From Caldithrix abyssi (lineage in GTDB: Bacteria; Calditrichota; Calditrichia; Calditrichales; Calditrichaceae): a stretch of DNA of 64,000 nucleotides. The notes under the pieces are model-generated. The model saw nothing but the letters and a program-made list of their open reading frames with translations. It made no database searches and was not told the origin of the DNA. This document shows, piece by piece, positions 34,601 through 44,214 of the stretch (positions within the stretch are counted from its first letter, which is position 1; every line of letters starts with the position of its first letter). Both the position numbers and the translations under genes were made by a program. The DNA is taken from contig DRQG01000034.1 of NCBI GenBank assembly GCA_011369465.1, positions 1 to 64,000 on the forward strand, given 5' to 3'.

Positions 34601-35206
34601 TTACATTTCACTGAAGTTTAATTTTTCCTCCAAATACGCTTTTAATTGCGCAAATGCCAGGCCCCGATGACTGATCCGGTTTTTTTCTTCACGGTCCATT
34701 TGGGCGTACGTTTTTTGGTATTCCGGAATAAAAAACAGCGGGTCGTAGCCAAAGCCTTCGCCGCCCTGCAATTCATCCAAAATTATACCCTGCCGGACGC
34801 CGGTGAAGGTTTTCAGATTCTTTCCATCCGTAAAACAAACCGTACAGATAAAACGTGCTTGCCGCTTTTCTGCCGGAATATGGCGCATTCGTTCTAACAG
34901 CAGGCGGTTGTTATCGGCATCGGTGGCCCGTTCACCGGCATAACGCGCCGAGAACACACCCGGCTCATTATTCAGCGCATCCACTTCCAGGCCGGAGTCA
35001 TCGGCAATAACCGGCTGCCGGAAAAATTCATAGTATTCCCGTGCCTTTTTGATAGCGTTTTCTTCGAATGTTTGACCATCCTCTATTACAGTCGGGGAAT
35101 TTTTAAAATCCGCTAAACTTTTTAATGCTATGGATCGAATATTCAGGATAGACCGGATTTCCCTCAATTTATGTGCATTTGTCGTAGCTGCGATTAAAGT
35201 GTACAT
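34601..35206 (-). CDS. rdgB: XTP/dITP diphosphatase (RdgB/HAM1)
   Basis: 201 aa. Family motifs in order: ATTNAHKLREI (N-terminal phosphate loop), TFEENAIKKA, VIADDSGLEVDALNNEPGV, GEGFGYDPLF and the ISHRGLA end. It hydrolyses XTP, dITP and ITP to monophosphates, keeping non-canonical purines out of nucleic acids. It is divergent from the small membrane-protein gene with only 34 bases between start codons, so the two promoters must overlap or lie inside the neighbouring genes. Confidence 0.96.
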   Translation of the reverse strand: MYTLIAATTNAHKLREIRSILNIRSIALKSLADFKNSPTVIEDGQTFEENAIKKAREYYEFFRQPVIADDSGLEVDALNNEPGVFSARYAGERATDADNNRLLLERMRHIPAEKRQARFICTVCFTDGKNLKTFTGVRQGIILDELQGGEGFGYDPLFFIPEYQKTYAQMDREEKNRISHRGLAFAQLKAYLEEKLNFSEM

Positions 35207-35240
35207 ATTTCATATCCATTTTGTATGCCTGGGAGGCATC

Positions 35241-35510
35241 ATGAAAAAAAGTCTGATCCTGCTTGCAGGTTTGGTCATTATTTTTACTGCGGAAATTTTG
35301 TATCTGCACTATCGTTTAGAATCCGTGCTGGATGATATTGAACATCAGCAGACCGAACTACAGGCAGAATTCCGCCAAATGGATTTGGACAGTTACCGTA
35401 TTATTAAAAAACAAATCCGGTTAAAACAGCGTAACCAGCGTCATAAAACTCTTCCTGTTTTAGCCAACCGTTCGGATGAGCCACTACCTCTGCTGGCTTC
35501 CGGCTATTAA
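35241..35510 (+). CDS. Small single-pass membrane protein, unknown
   Basis: 89 aa from ATG 35241 with GGGAGG close upstream; the frame extends further 5' but into rdgB. One N-terminal membrane helix (LILLAGLVIIFTAEILYL), then a helical, charged part (LDDIEHQQTELQAEFRQMD) and a basic tail. The topology resembles FtsB/FtsL-like or anchor proteins, but no family motif is seen. It is convergent with the ECF sigma gene, 58 bases apart, so there is no operon evidence that it is an anti-sigma factor. Confidence 0.65.
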   Translation: MKKSLILLAGLVIIFTAEILYLHYRLESVLDDIEHQQTELQAEFRQMDLDSYRIIKKQIRLKQRNQRHKTLPVLANRSDEPLPLLASGY

Positions 35511-35568
35511 ACTATGGTTTCTGCGTCAATAATATTCCTTTGCTTTGCCCATCCGGTTTTTATTTTTT

Positions 35569-36138
35569 CTAACCCAATTTTCGGCTGAGTATTTTTTTCA
35601 GAAGCTCCCGCGCCCGGAAAATACGAGCCTTTACCGTACCCAAAGGAATGTCCAATATCTCCGCAATTTCTTCGTAACTTTTTTCTTCCTGATGGCGCAA
35701 AACAATGGCCGTGCGATATTTTTCCGGTAACTGTTCGATGGCGCTGCGGATTATCCGGCTCTTTTCGCGGGCAATCATCATGCTGTCGGCAATGGGTTCG
35801 TGATCGGCATATTCCTGTTGAATCTCATCATCTTTATAACGGATGGTTTGATCCATCGAATAAGTGTGCAGCTTGCGCTTGCGGAAATAGTCGATACAGT
35901 TGTTGGTAGCAATCTTGAACAACCATGTGGAAAAGGCGTATTCTTCGTTAAAAGAGGTAATGGAGTTGTATGCCTTGATAAACGCTTCCTGGGTGAGGTC
36001 TTCCGCCTTATAGCGATCGCGTACCATTCGATAGACAATGCTGTAAACGGCATCCTTATAAAGATTGGTCAACTCATCAAAGGCTTTTCCATCGCCTTTT
36101 TTGGCTTTTTTTACCAGATGGGCGTCGTCTTTTTTCAT
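35569..36138 (-). CDS. ECF-type RNA polymerase sigma factor (sigma-E/W-like)
   Basis: 189 aa from ATG 36138 with AGGATGG upstream. Region 2 (about 25-90; LYKDAVYSIVYRMVRDRYKA, then EDLTQEAFIKAY and FSTWLFKIATNNCIDYFRKRK) and region 4 (about 130-185; LPEKYRTAIVLRHQEEKSYE, then LDIPLGTVKARIFRARELL) are complete. It directs RNA polymerase to a stress regulon. No anti-sigma gene follows it; the downstream neighbour is on the opposite strand. The target promoters cannot be deduced here. Confidence 0.95.
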   Translation of the reverse strand: MKKDDAHLVKKAKKGDGKAFDELTNLYKDAVYSIVYRMVRDRYKAEDLTQEAFIKAYNSITSFNEEYAFSTWLFKIATNNCIDYFRKRKLHTYSMDQTIRYKDDEIQQEYADHEPIADSMMIAREKSRIIRSAIEQLPEKYRTAIVLRHQEEKSYEEIAEILDIPLGTVKARIFRARELLKKILSRKLG

Positions 36139-36329
36139 TCCATCCTGCTGTATGCGCAAACCTGCAAATCGCTTGCCATAAAATGAAATAGTTAGTAATA
36201 TACAATTCAAAATAAATTAAACATTTAACGATTATAAATCAAAAAATTGACTTGTTTGCGCCATATTAACGAACGCGACTGACAGACATATAATGCCGTT
36301 TATATTATTAGGCAGAGAAGGAGTAATCC

Positions 36330-37652
36330 ATGAAAAATGTTCTTTTACTTGGCGCCGGATTTGTAGCGCATCCGTTGGTGCGCTATCTGCTCGATCAACC
36401 GTTTATACAATTAACCATTGCCAGCCGGACGCTTAAAAAGGCGGAAAACCTGCTCGAGGGGCATCCGCGCGGAAAGGCGTTTCAGTTAAATATCAAAGAT
36501 GTGCGGGCTTTGCATTCTTTCATCGATCAAGCGGACGTGGTTATTAGCCTGCTCCCCTGGATACACCATTTGACGGTGGCCAAAATGTGCCTCGAGCTCG
36601 GGAAACATCTGATCACAACATCGTACATAAAACCCGAAATGAAAGAACTGGACGCCAAGGCGCGGGAAAAGGGATTGCTTTTTTTAAATGAAATCGGCGT
36701 GGACCCGGGCATTGATCATATGGCCGCTATGCGCATTATCCATTCTGTTAAAGATAAAGGTGGGACGGTTACGAGTTTTTATTCGTATTGCGGCGGATTG
36801 CCTGCTTTACAGAACAATACCAATCCGTTGGGATACAAATTTTCCTGGAGCCCAACCGGGGTGATGTTGGCGGCAAACAACGACGGACGCTATCTGAAAG
36901 AGGGACAAATCATTGAGGTGCCCGGATCACAGCTTTTTGAGCATTACTGGCTGGTGGATGTGCCCGGCGCCGCCACCTTTGAGGCCTATGTAAACCGTGA
37001 CGCTCTGCCCTACATTGAGCTGTATGGGCTTGACGGCATACAAAGCATGTACCGCGGCACCTTGCGCAATATCAGCCATTGCGAAACGTGGAATTACTTT
37101 AAAAAACTCGGCCTGCTGGATCAAAATAAAGTGTTCGATTTTGATGCGGTCACGGTGCGGGATGTTATTACGGAATTGGTTAACGGGCACGGCGATAACC
37201 TTGCCAAAGATACGGCCGCTTTTCTTCAAATACCCGATTATTCCATAACCATTAAAAAAATGGAATGGCTGGGTTTGTTTGAAGAACAGAAACTTTCGCT
37301 GGGCAAGGCCAGCGTTTTCGATATGTTTGCGCAGATTCTACAGGAAAAACTCGTCTATGAACAAGGCGAAGTGGACCTGCTGGTACAATATCATGAATTT
37401 ATTGCCGAATACCCGCGCGGCAGGCGAGAAAAAATTACCTCCACCTTAGTAGATACCGGTATTCCGGAAGGCGACAGTTCTATGGCGCGTACGGTCAGCT
37501 TGCCGGCGGCCATTGCCACGCGGCTGCTGTTGGAGGGCAAGATCACTGCCAGCGGCGTCCATCTACCGGTGCTGCCGGAAATATACGAACCGGTGCTTAA
37601 CGAGCTGGAGAGCCTGCACATCAAACTGACGGAAAGGGTTGAGCGCATTTAA
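36330..37652 (+). CDS. Saccharopine dehydrogenase, glutamate-forming type (LYS9/SDH-like)
   Basis: 440 aa. N-terminal Rossmann fold (VLLLGAGFVAHPLVRYL), SRTLKKAE after strand 2, VVISLLPWIHHLTVAKMC, NEIGVDPGIDHMAAMRII, then SYCGGLPAL and the insertion domain typical of the SDH half of the animal bifunctional AASS enzyme. Together with the LKR-like gene at 38417 it would turn lysine plus 2-oxoglutarate into aminoadipate semialdehyde plus glutamate via saccharopine. GAAGGAG precedes the ATG. The two genes are co-directional but are separated by a 0.76-kb repeat block. Confidence 0.9.
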   Translation: MKNVLLLGAGFVAHPLVRYLLDQPFIQLTIASRTLKKAENLLEGHPRGKAFQLNIKDVRALHSFIDQADVVISLLPWIHHLTVAKMCLELGKHLITTSYIKPEMKELDAKAREKGLLFLNEIGVDPGIDHMAAMRIIHSVKDKGGTVTSFYSYCGGLPALQNNTNPLGYKFSWSPTGVMLAANNDGRYLKEGQIIEVPGSQLFEHYWLVDVPGAATFEAYVNRDALPYIELYGLDGIQSMYRGTLRNISHCETWNYFKKLGLLDQNKVFDFDAVTVRDVITELVNGHGDNLAKDTAAFLQIPDYSITIKKMEWLGLFEEQKLSLGKASVFDMFAQILQEKLVYEQGEVDLLVQYHEFIAEYPRGRREKITSTLVDTGIPEGDSSMARTVSLPAAIATRLLLEGKITASGVHLPVLPEIYEPVLNELESLHIKLTERVERI

Positions 37653-37689
37653 ATTACGATTGTATCGCAAGATTCATCTTGCGCTGAGT

Positions 37690-38400
37690 ACATAGTACAA
37701 AGTACATAGTATGAAGTGACCGGAAATTAGAAACTGGAAATTTGAAATTAGGAACTTTCGTAGCGAAGCGAAGAACTCGCCGTGGCGGGGGGAACTGGGA
37801 ATGAAATGAAAAATGACAAATGAAAAAAGACAAAAGAAAAAACCTTAACGTCTTGGCAGCTTTGTGTGAGATATCTTCCTAAGTTCAAATGAAAAATGAA
37901 AAAACTCTGCGCTCTCGGCGCGCTCAGCGGTTAACCCAAAAAACGCAAAGAGACAAAGGCACAAAGTAACGTAAGATTTATCTTGCGTCCAGGGCAGGCA
38001 CCTTCAATAAAGCTTCGGCATGAGCTTAGTCGAACGCCTATGGAATGAATACTAAGCTTTGCCTGTCCCGACTTGTCGAGGTCGAAGCCTACCCCGTTCC
38101 CTTCGACAAGCTCAGGGAACGGAAGCCGCGCTCAGGGCAGGCAGCTGAGAGCCAACAGCTAAGAATTTCGAACACCGATTAACGATTTAAGATTTAAGAA
38201 CTGATAACAGGGAACTGACCCATCGACTGTGCTCAGGGCAGGCAGCTAACAGCCAATAGCCAAAAGCTAATAGCCAACCCTTCGACCCCGACAAGTCGGG
38301 ACAGGCAAAGCTCAGGGTTCGTAGCCGATGGCCGAGAGCTGAGAGCCGAGAGCTGAAAATTGAGAACTGAAAACTGATAACTAAAAACTAATAACTACAA
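37690..38400. repeat. Composite intergenic repeat block, right copy of an inverted pair
   Basis: Inverted counterpart of 33510-34082. It carries CTTTCGTAGCGAAGCGAAGA, GCCGTGGCGGGGGGAACTGG, AACCTTAACGTCTTGGC, GAGATATCTTCC, CTCTCGGCGCGCTCAG, AACGTAAGATTTATCTTGCG, several GCTCAGGGCAGGCAGCT units, CCCGACTTGTCG and a tail of AACTGAAAACTGATAACT units. It is longer than the left copy because of extra internal units. It fills the gap between the two saccharopine genes. Confidence 0.9.
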
Positions 38401-38416
38401 ACTCAAGGAACGATTT

Positions 38417-39733
38417 ATGAACACCATTCTCATACGGGCCGAGGATAAAAATGAATGGGAACGCCGCACGCCGCTGGTTCCCGATGATCTGAAAGATATT
38501 TTACAAAATGAAAAGACCCGGGCTTTTGTGGAGACTTCGCCCAAAAGAGTGTTTAAAGAAGAAGAATACGCGGAAATCGGAGCGAAAATTTGTTCTGATA
38601 TGGAACCGGGGCAGGTTATTCTGGGCGTAAAGGAAATTCCCCGGGAAAAAATATTGAATAACCGGACCTATTTGTTTTTTTCGCATACCATAAAAGGACA
38701 AAAAGAAAATATGCCGATGCTGCAACGTTTGATGGACAGCGGGTCCACTTTAATCGATTATGAAAAAATAACCGATAATCAGGGCCGGCGACTGGTTTAT
38801 TTTGGCCCTTTCGCGGGCGACGCCGGCGCGCTGGATATTTTGTGGCTGGTCGGTGAATACTGGCAGTACAAGGGCATTCATACGCCTTTTGCAGAATGCA
38901 AACAGGCCACGGAATATGATTCCGTAGCCGACGCCAAAGAAAAACTGAGCGCAATAGGAGAGCAGATCCATGCAGAAGGTTTGCCTTCCTTCATTAGCCC
39001 GCTGGTTATCGGCATTATGGGTTATGGTAACGTCTCCAAAGGAGCGCAGAATATTTTTAACACCCTGCCGGTGCAATACCTTCAACCCGAAGAACTGGCC
39101 GGACTGGAACAAAACGGAAATACAAATAACAAGACTGTTTATGTGGTTGTTTTCAAAGAAGAGCACATGGTGCGCCGCACCGACGGCCAGCCTTTTGATC
39201 TGCAGGATTATTACACTCACCCCGAAAAATATGAATCGGTTTTCGAGCAGTATTTGCCCTATATAACCATTCTGGTAAACGCCACCTATTGGGACAAACG
39301 CTATCCCCGCTTTGTAACCTGGGAAGGTTTGCGAAAATTATATAGCGGCGGCCAAGAGCCCAAACTCTGCGCCATTGCCGATATCACCTGCGATGTGAAC
39401 GGTTCTATCGAGTGCAATGTTAAAAGCACCGATTCCGGGATGCCGGCCTATTTGGTAGAACCCCGTACGGAAAGGATTACCGACGGGCATAAAGGCGAAG
39501 GTATTGTTTTACTGGCCGTGGACAACCTGCCGGCGGAACTGCCGCGCGACGCGTCCGAATTTTTCAGCAACCAGTTAAAGCCCTTTGTCCCCTCGCTGAT
39601 TCGGGCCGATTTCAGCAAACCGTTGGAGCATAGTGGTTTGGATGAAGCATTGCAAAAAGCGGTGATCGTATATAACGGTCGGCTTACGGAAGATTTTGCT
39701 TATATTAAGCAGTATCTGGAACCGATAAAATGA
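38417..39733 (+). CDS. Lysine-ketoglutarate reductase-like (saccharopine dehydrogenase, lysine-forming type)
   Basis: 438 aa. The N-terminal AlaDH/PNT-like domain has IRAEDKNEWERRTPLVPDD, VKEIP and YLFFSHTIKGQKENM, as in the LKR half of AASS. Next come the YFGPFAGDAGALDILWLVGE segment and a Rossmann region with IGIMGYGNVSKGAQN. ADITCDVNGSIE and the EGIVLLAVDNLPAELPRDAS segment are also typical of LKR. It condenses lysine with 2-oxoglutarate to saccharopine (or the reverse). GGAACG precedes the ATG. Partner gene at 36330. Confidence 0.9.
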   Translation: MNTILIRAEDKNEWERRTPLVPDDLKDILQNEKTRAFVETSPKRVFKEEEYAEIGAKICSDMEPGQVILGVKEIPREKILNNRTYLFFSHTIKGQKENMPMLQRLMDSGSTLIDYEKITDNQGRRLVYFGPFAGDAGALDILWLVGEYWQYKGIHTPFAECKQATEYDSVADAKEKLSAIGEQIHAEGLPSFISPLVIGIMGYGNVSKGAQNIFNTLPVQYLQPEELAGLEQNGNTNNKTVYVVVFKEEHMVRRTDGQPFDLQDYYTHPEKYESVFEQYLPYITILVNATYWDKRYPRFVTWEGLRKLYSGGQEPKLCAIADITCDVNGSIECNVKSTDSGMPAYLVEPRTERITDGHKGEGIVLLAVDNLPAELPRDASEFFSNQLKPFVPSLIRADFSKPLEHSGLDEALQKAVIVYNGRLTEDFAYIKQYLEPIK

Positions 39734-39796
39734 AATATATTTTATAATGTTTCCTTTACTGTGTAAATTCCGGATACAAAAAAAGGACGGGATATT

Positions 39797-40612
39797 ATGT
39801 TAACGATTAACAGTCCTCTGGTAAGCCGGATGCTGGAACAGTTCCTGCGGGAGGAAATGGCAAAGATAGGCGTCAGCAAGGCTGTTCTGGGCCTATCCGG
39901 CGGCGTGGACTCATCGGTGGTGGCCTGCCTGTTACAACGCAGTTTGGGCGCAGATAACGTGCATGCCTTAATTATGCCTTATAAAGAGAGCAACCCGGAC
40001 AGCCAGGCCCATGCCGAACTACTGGCCAGACAATTGAAGATCGGTTATGATGTAAAAGATATCACCCCAATGGTGGACGCTTTTTTCGAAAAAGACCCCC
40101 AGGCCGACCATGTACGACGCGGTAACAAAATGGCCAGAGAACGTATGTGTCTTTTGTACGATTATTCCGCGCAAAGCGGAGCCCTGGTTATCGGCACCAG
40201 CAACAAGACCGAGTTGTTATTGGGATACGGCACCATTTTCGGCGATTTGGCCAGCGCCATCAATCCCATAGGCGATGTATATAAAACGCAAATCTGGCAG
40301 TTGGCTAAATATCTGGATGTGCCGGATGAAATCATCAAAAAGAAACCCTCGGCGGATTTATGGATTGGACAAACGGACGAGGAAGAACTGGGCTATTCCT
40401 ACGAAGAAATAGATCAATTATTGTATTATCTGATCGATTTGCGTTATCCGGATGAGATTCTTTTGGATATGGGCTACACGCCGCAAACTTTACGCGACAT
40501 CAAAAACCGCATTCAAAAAAACCAGTTTAAACGCCGGCCGCCGGTGATCGCCAAACTATCCAATCGAACCATAAATCAGGATTTTCGGTACTGCCGGGAC
40601 TGGGGTGTTTGA
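39797..40612 (+). CDS. nadE: NH3-dependent NAD+ synthetase
   Basis: 271 aa. PP-loop [13 protein letters not shown], then [36 protein letters not shown] and [20 protein letters not shown], all NadE signatures. No N-terminal glutaminase domain, so it uses ammonia. It amidates nicotinate adenine dinucleotide with ATP. First gene of a tight operon: its TGA overlaps the rsmI ATG by one base. Confidence 0.96.
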   Translation: MLTINSPLVSRMLEQFLREEMAKIGVSKAVLGLSGGVDSSVVACLLQRSLGADNVHALIMPYKESNPDSQAHAELLARQLKIGYDVKDITPMVDAFFEKDPQADHVRRGNKMARERMCLLYDYSAQSGALVIGTSNKTELLLGYGTIFGDLASAINPIGDVYKTQIWQLAKYLDVPDEIIKKKPSADLWIGQTDEEELGYSYEEIDQLLYYLIDLRYPDEILLDMGYTPQTLRDIKNRIQKNQFKRRPPVIAKLSNRTINQDFRYCRDWGV

Positions 40613-41313
40613 TGGAGGAGATTCTTCCGGGCACATTGTATCTGGTGGCCACACCGATCGGCAACCTGGGCGATATTACATATCGGGCGGTGCATATTCT
40701 TAAAAATGTTGATTTGATTGCCGCGGAAGATACGCGTAAATCGCGGATATTGCTTAAGCATTATCTTATTACAACACAACTGATCAGCTATCACAGTTAT
40801 AATTTAAAAAAACAAACCCCGCAGCTTATCCGACGCCTAAAGAAGGGGCAAAGCCTGGCGCTTATCTCCGACGCGGGTACGCCGGGTATTTCCGATCCCG
40901 GTTATCAGTTGGTGCAGGCGGCCATCGATGAAAGTTTGCGGGTGGTGCCCATCCCGGGGGCTTCGGCCTTGTTAGCGGCATTAGTCGCTTCCGGCTTGCC
41001 ATCGAACCGTTTTGTGTATGAAGGTTTTCTGCCATTAAAAAAAGGACGCAAAACCCGGCTTGCTCAACTGGCTCAGGAAGAGCGTACCATTGTTTTATAC
41101 GAATCGCCGCATCGTATTCAACGTACTTTACGTGATCTGATTGAAGCCTTTGGCGACCGTTCCTGCGTACTGGCCCGGGAACTCACCAAAATGTACGAAG
41201 AGATGCACCGGGGAACATTAAGCGCTCTTTTGGAATTAGCAAACGATAAAACGCTCAAAGGTGAAATGGTATTGGTTATCGCCGGTAAAGAGAAGGATAA
41301 AAAAGCTACATGA
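40612..41313 (+). CDS. rsmI: 16S rRNA (cytidine-1402 2'-O)-methyltransferase
   Basis: 233 aa from ATG 40612. Tetrapyrrole-methylase fold with LYLVATPIGNLGDITYRA, AAEDTRKSRILL, ISDAGTPGISDPGY, VPIPGASALLAAL and YESPHRIQRTL, all RsmI signatures. It methylates the ribose of C1402 in the 30S decoding centre. Translationally coupled to nadE before it and, by an ATGA overlap, to the phosphatidyltransferase gene after it. Confidence 0.97.
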   Translation: MEEILPGTLYLVATPIGNLGDITYRAVHILKNVDLIAAEDTRKSRILLKHYLITTQLISYHSYNLKKQTPQLIRRLKKGQSLALISDAGTPGISDPGYQLVQAAIDESLRVVPIPGASALLAALVASGLPSNRFVYEGFLPLKKGRKTRLAQLAQEERTIVLYESPHRIQRTLRDLIEAFGDRSCVLARELTKMYEEMHRGTLSALLELANDKTLKGEMVLVIAGKEKDKKAT

Positions 41314-41987
41314 AAATGAGCAAGAGTCTTTTGCCGTCCTGGCTTCAAAAAGGATTTATTAAAATTTTGGAACCGTTGGTGTCCCTTTTTAAACGGTACG
41401 ACATCAACCCCAACTTTTTTACTGTGCTGGGCCTGGTGATTACCACTGCCGGAACCGTCGCGGTTATCTGGGATGCGCAATTGATCCGGCTTACCGGTCT
41501 CCTTATTTTATTGGGCGGCTTATGCGATATTTTTGACGGCCAGCTTGCCCGGATGGCCGGGAAAGTTACCCGCTTTGGCGCCCTGTTTGATTCATCGATT
41601 GACCGATATTCGGAGGTGGTTATGTTTTTTGGTATCGGCGCCTTTTATGTGGGCCGGGGCGATTATCTGCTTTCTGTGGTTACTTTTTCCGCGCTGGGCG
41701 GCTCGATGATGGTCAGCTATATTCGCGCCCGGGCCGAAGCGCTGGGTTTTGAAGCAAAAGTGGGATTAATGCAAAGGCCGGAGCGTATCGTTTTTATGGG
41801 CAGCGGCGCTCTGCTCTCTCTGCCTTTGTTTCACCTTTCCATCTTTCATCTGGAACAATTTCCGATCACTACCCTGGAAGCGGCGGTCTGGCTGATTGCC
41901 ATCTTCGCCAATTATACCGCTATCCAGCGACTGATTCACGCTTATAAACAGGACAACAAAAGCCACTACGTGGAGGTAAAAAAATGA
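41310..41987 (+). CDS. CDP-alcohol phosphatidyltransferase, probable inositol-phospholipid synthase
   Basis: 225 aa integral membrane protein with about six helices. The active-site signature DGxxARxxxxxxxxGxxxDxxxD is present as DGQLARMAGKVTRFGALFDS followed by SIDRYSE. It condenses CDP-diacylglycerol with an alcohol. The directly following and overlapping ino1 gene makes phosphatidylinositol-phosphate or di-myo-inositol-type synthesis the best guess; glycerophosphate cannot be excluded. ATGA overlap with rsmI and a 4-base overlap with ino1. Confidence 0.88.
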   Translation: MKMSKSLLPSWLQKGFIKILEPLVSLFKRYDINPNFFTVLGLVITTAGTVAVIWDAQLIRLTGLLILLGGLCDIFDGQLARMAGKVTRFGALFDSSIDRYSEVVMFFGIGAFYVGRGDYLLSVVTFSALGGSMMVSYIRARAEALGFEAKVGLMQRPERIVFMGSGALLSLPLFHLSIFHLEQFPITTLEAAVWLIAIFANYTAIQRLIHAYKQDNKSHYVEVKK

Positions 41988-43315
41988 GTACGGAACAGGA
42001 AAAGTATAAAGATATTCGCATAGAAAAACCGCAGGGTAAATTAGGCGTTCTATTACCCGGTCTGGGCGCGGTGAGCACTACTTTTATTGCCGGTGTAATG
42101 GCCATTCGGCGTGGTCTGGCTCAGCCAACCGGTTCGTTAACACAGATGAATCACATCAGGTTGGGACGGCGCGACGAAAACCGCAATCCGCTTATTAAGG
42201 AGCTGGTGCCTCTCAGCGGATTGGATGATTTATATTTTGCCGCCTGGGATATTTTCGAAGACAATGCCTACGAAGCCGCTGTGAAAGCCGGCGTACTGGA
42301 AGACATCCATTTGCAGCCTTTAAAAGAAGAACTGGAACAGATAAAACCGATGCCCGCCGTGTTCAGCAAAGATTACGTTAAAAAACTAGACGGTACTTAC
42401 GTGAAAAAGGCTGCCGATAAATATGAATATATGCAAATGCTGCGCGAAGATATCCGCAATTTTAAAGAGAAAAACGGATTGGATCGTCTGGTGATGATCT
42501 GGGCCGCCAGTACGGAGGTTTACATCAAACCCGGAGAGGTGCACCGGAGTAAGGCAGCATTTGAACAGGCAATGAAAGATAACCATCCCGATATCGCTCC
42601 CAGTATGCTTTATGCCTGGGCGGCCATTGCCGAGGGAGTGCCGTACGCGAACGGTTCACCCAATTTAAGCGCGGATATTCCGGCTATGTACGAATTTGCC
42701 GAAGAAATGAACGTGCCATTGGCCGGAAAGGATTTTAAAACCGGTCAAACATTAATGAAAACTATTTTGGCGCCGGGTTTAAAGGCCCGCATGCTGGGTA
42801 TAGAAGGCTGGTTTTCCACCAATATTCTGGGCAACCGCGACGGCGAGGTGCTGGACGATCCCGACTCGTTTAAAACCAAGGAAGAAAGTAAGCTTTCCGT
42901 TCTGGAACAAATCCTGCAGCCCGACCTGTATCCCAATCTTTACGCCGATCTGTATCATAAAGTCCGTATCAATTACTATCCGCCGCGCCGCGATAACAAA
43001 GAAGGCTGGGACAACATCGATATCTTCGGCTGGATGAACTATCCGATGCAGATCAAAGTGGATTTCCTGTGCCGCGACAGCATACTCGCCGCGCCCATTG
43101 TGTTGGATTTGGTTTTGTTTATGGATTTGGCGGCCCGGGCCGGATTTAAAGGCATACAGGAATGGCTTTCTTTTTACTTTAAAAGCCCCATACACGCGCC
43201 CAATCTTTATCCGGAACACGACCTTTTCATCCAGTTGATGAAACTGAAAAATACTCTGCGTATTTTAGCCGGGGAAAAAGAAATAACGCATTTGGGGTTG
43301 GATTATTATATTTAG
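41984..43315 (+). CDS. ino1: Inositol-3-phosphate synthase
   Basis: 443 aa. Rossmann start GKLGVLLPGLGAVSTTFIAG, then VMIWAASTEVYI, YANGSPNLSADIPA, GKDFKTGQTLMKT and the SWFST-type LGIEGWFSTNILGNRDGEVL; also KVRINYYPPRRDNKEGWD. It converts glucose-6-phosphate to inositol-1(3)-phosphate using NAD, which ties in with nadE in the same operon only loosely. TGGAGGT precedes the ATG inside the preceding gene. Likely supplies the head group for the upstream phosphatidyltransferase. Confidence 0.95.
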   Translation: MSTEQEKYKDIRIEKPQGKLGVLLPGLGAVSTTFIAGVMAIRRGLAQPTGSLTQMNHIRLGRRDENRNPLIKELVPLSGLDDLYFAAWDIFEDNAYEAAVKAGVLEDIHLQPLKEELEQIKPMPAVFSKDYVKKLDGTYVKKAADKYEYMQMLREDIRNFKEKNGLDRLVMIWAASTEVYIKPGEVHRSKAAFEQAMKDNHPDIAPSMLYAWAAIAEGVPYANGSPNLSADIPAMYEFAEEMNVPLAGKDFKTGQTLMKTILAPGLKARMLGIEGWFSTNILGNRDGEVLDDPDSFKTKEESKLSVLEQILQPDLYPNLYADLYHKVRINYYPPRRDNKEGWDNIDIFGWMNYPMQIKVDFLCRDSILAAPIVLDLVLFMDLAARAGFKGIQEWLSFYFKSPIHAPNLYPEHDLFIQLMKLKNTLRILAGEKEITHLGLDYYI

Positions 43316-43548
43316 CTTAGCCGGGTATTTATCCTGAGTACAGTTGTCATCCTATGCAAAGTTGAAGGATGAACCGGGAACACCCAATGACACTATCCAC
43401 CCGTCTGTTTAAGCGTCCGGCAACATTGCATACGGCATTTTTATAACCTATATTTTGCATTCCTTCGGGAAAATGGTAAGTCTCATATATTTATTAAATA
43501 GCGGTAAAATTACTGACTTTTAATCAGGATTTGAGCGGATTTAATTCT

Positions 43549-44193
43549 ATGGAACAAAAAATCGCGGATATTGATCGCCAACATTTTATTTCCTTTGAGG
43601 GCATCGACTATTCGGGTAAAACAACGCAAATTAATCTGTTGCAGGCATTTCTGCAAAAGAAAGGCTATTCGGTATATGTACTGCGCGAACCCGGCGGCAC
43701 GGTTATTTCCGAAAAAATTCGTGATATCTTATTAGACCGTAACCATCATGAAATGAGCGAACGTGCCGAAATATTTTTATACAGCGCGGCGCGCGTGCAG
43801 TTGGTTAGCGAAAAAATCATTCCCTTGCTCAAAGAGGGGTATTTTATTATTGCCGACCGCTACGTGGATTCCACCACGGCCTATCAGGGTTACGGTCGGG
43901 GTCTTGATCTGGAAATGGTCAAACAGATTAACAGCGCTGCAACCTTCGGGCTTATGCCAAGTATAACATTTTATATGGAGATTACACCGGAGCAGGCCCA
44001 GCAGCGCCGTCTGGAAAGTGGTGCGGGAGCTGACCGCCTGGAGGGCGCCGGAATAGATTTTTATCAACGGGTGTTTAACGGATACAAAGAATTGATACGG
44101 AAGGAACCGGATCGTTTCCGCGTTATCAATGCCATGCAATCCGTGAATTCCATTCATAAGAAAATTATTGATTTACTGGAAGATCATTTATAG
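43549..44193 (+). CDS. tmk: Thymidylate kinase
   Basis: 214 aa from ATG 43549; a TTG six codons upstream is also in frame. P-loop FEGIDYSGKTTQ (the usual GxDGxGKT has Ser for Gly), LREPGGT, the DRYVDSTTAYQGYGRG lid/substrate motif, and ADRLEGAGIDFYQRV. It phosphorylates dTMP to dTDP. The co-directional S41 protease gene starts 21 bases after the stop. Confidence 0.95.
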   Translation: MEQKIADIDRQHFISFEGIDYSGKTTQINLLQAFLQKKGYSVYVLREPGGTVISEKIRDILLDRNHHEMSERAEIFLYSAARVQLVSEKIIPLLKEGYFIIADRYVDSTTAYQGYGRGLDLEMVKQINSAATFGLMPSITFYMEITPEQAQQRRLESGAGADRLEGAGIDFYQRVFNGYKELIRKEPDRFRVINAMQSVNSIHKKIIDLLEDHL

Positions 44194-44214
44194 AGATTAA
44201 AGCGAGCGGGAGAT

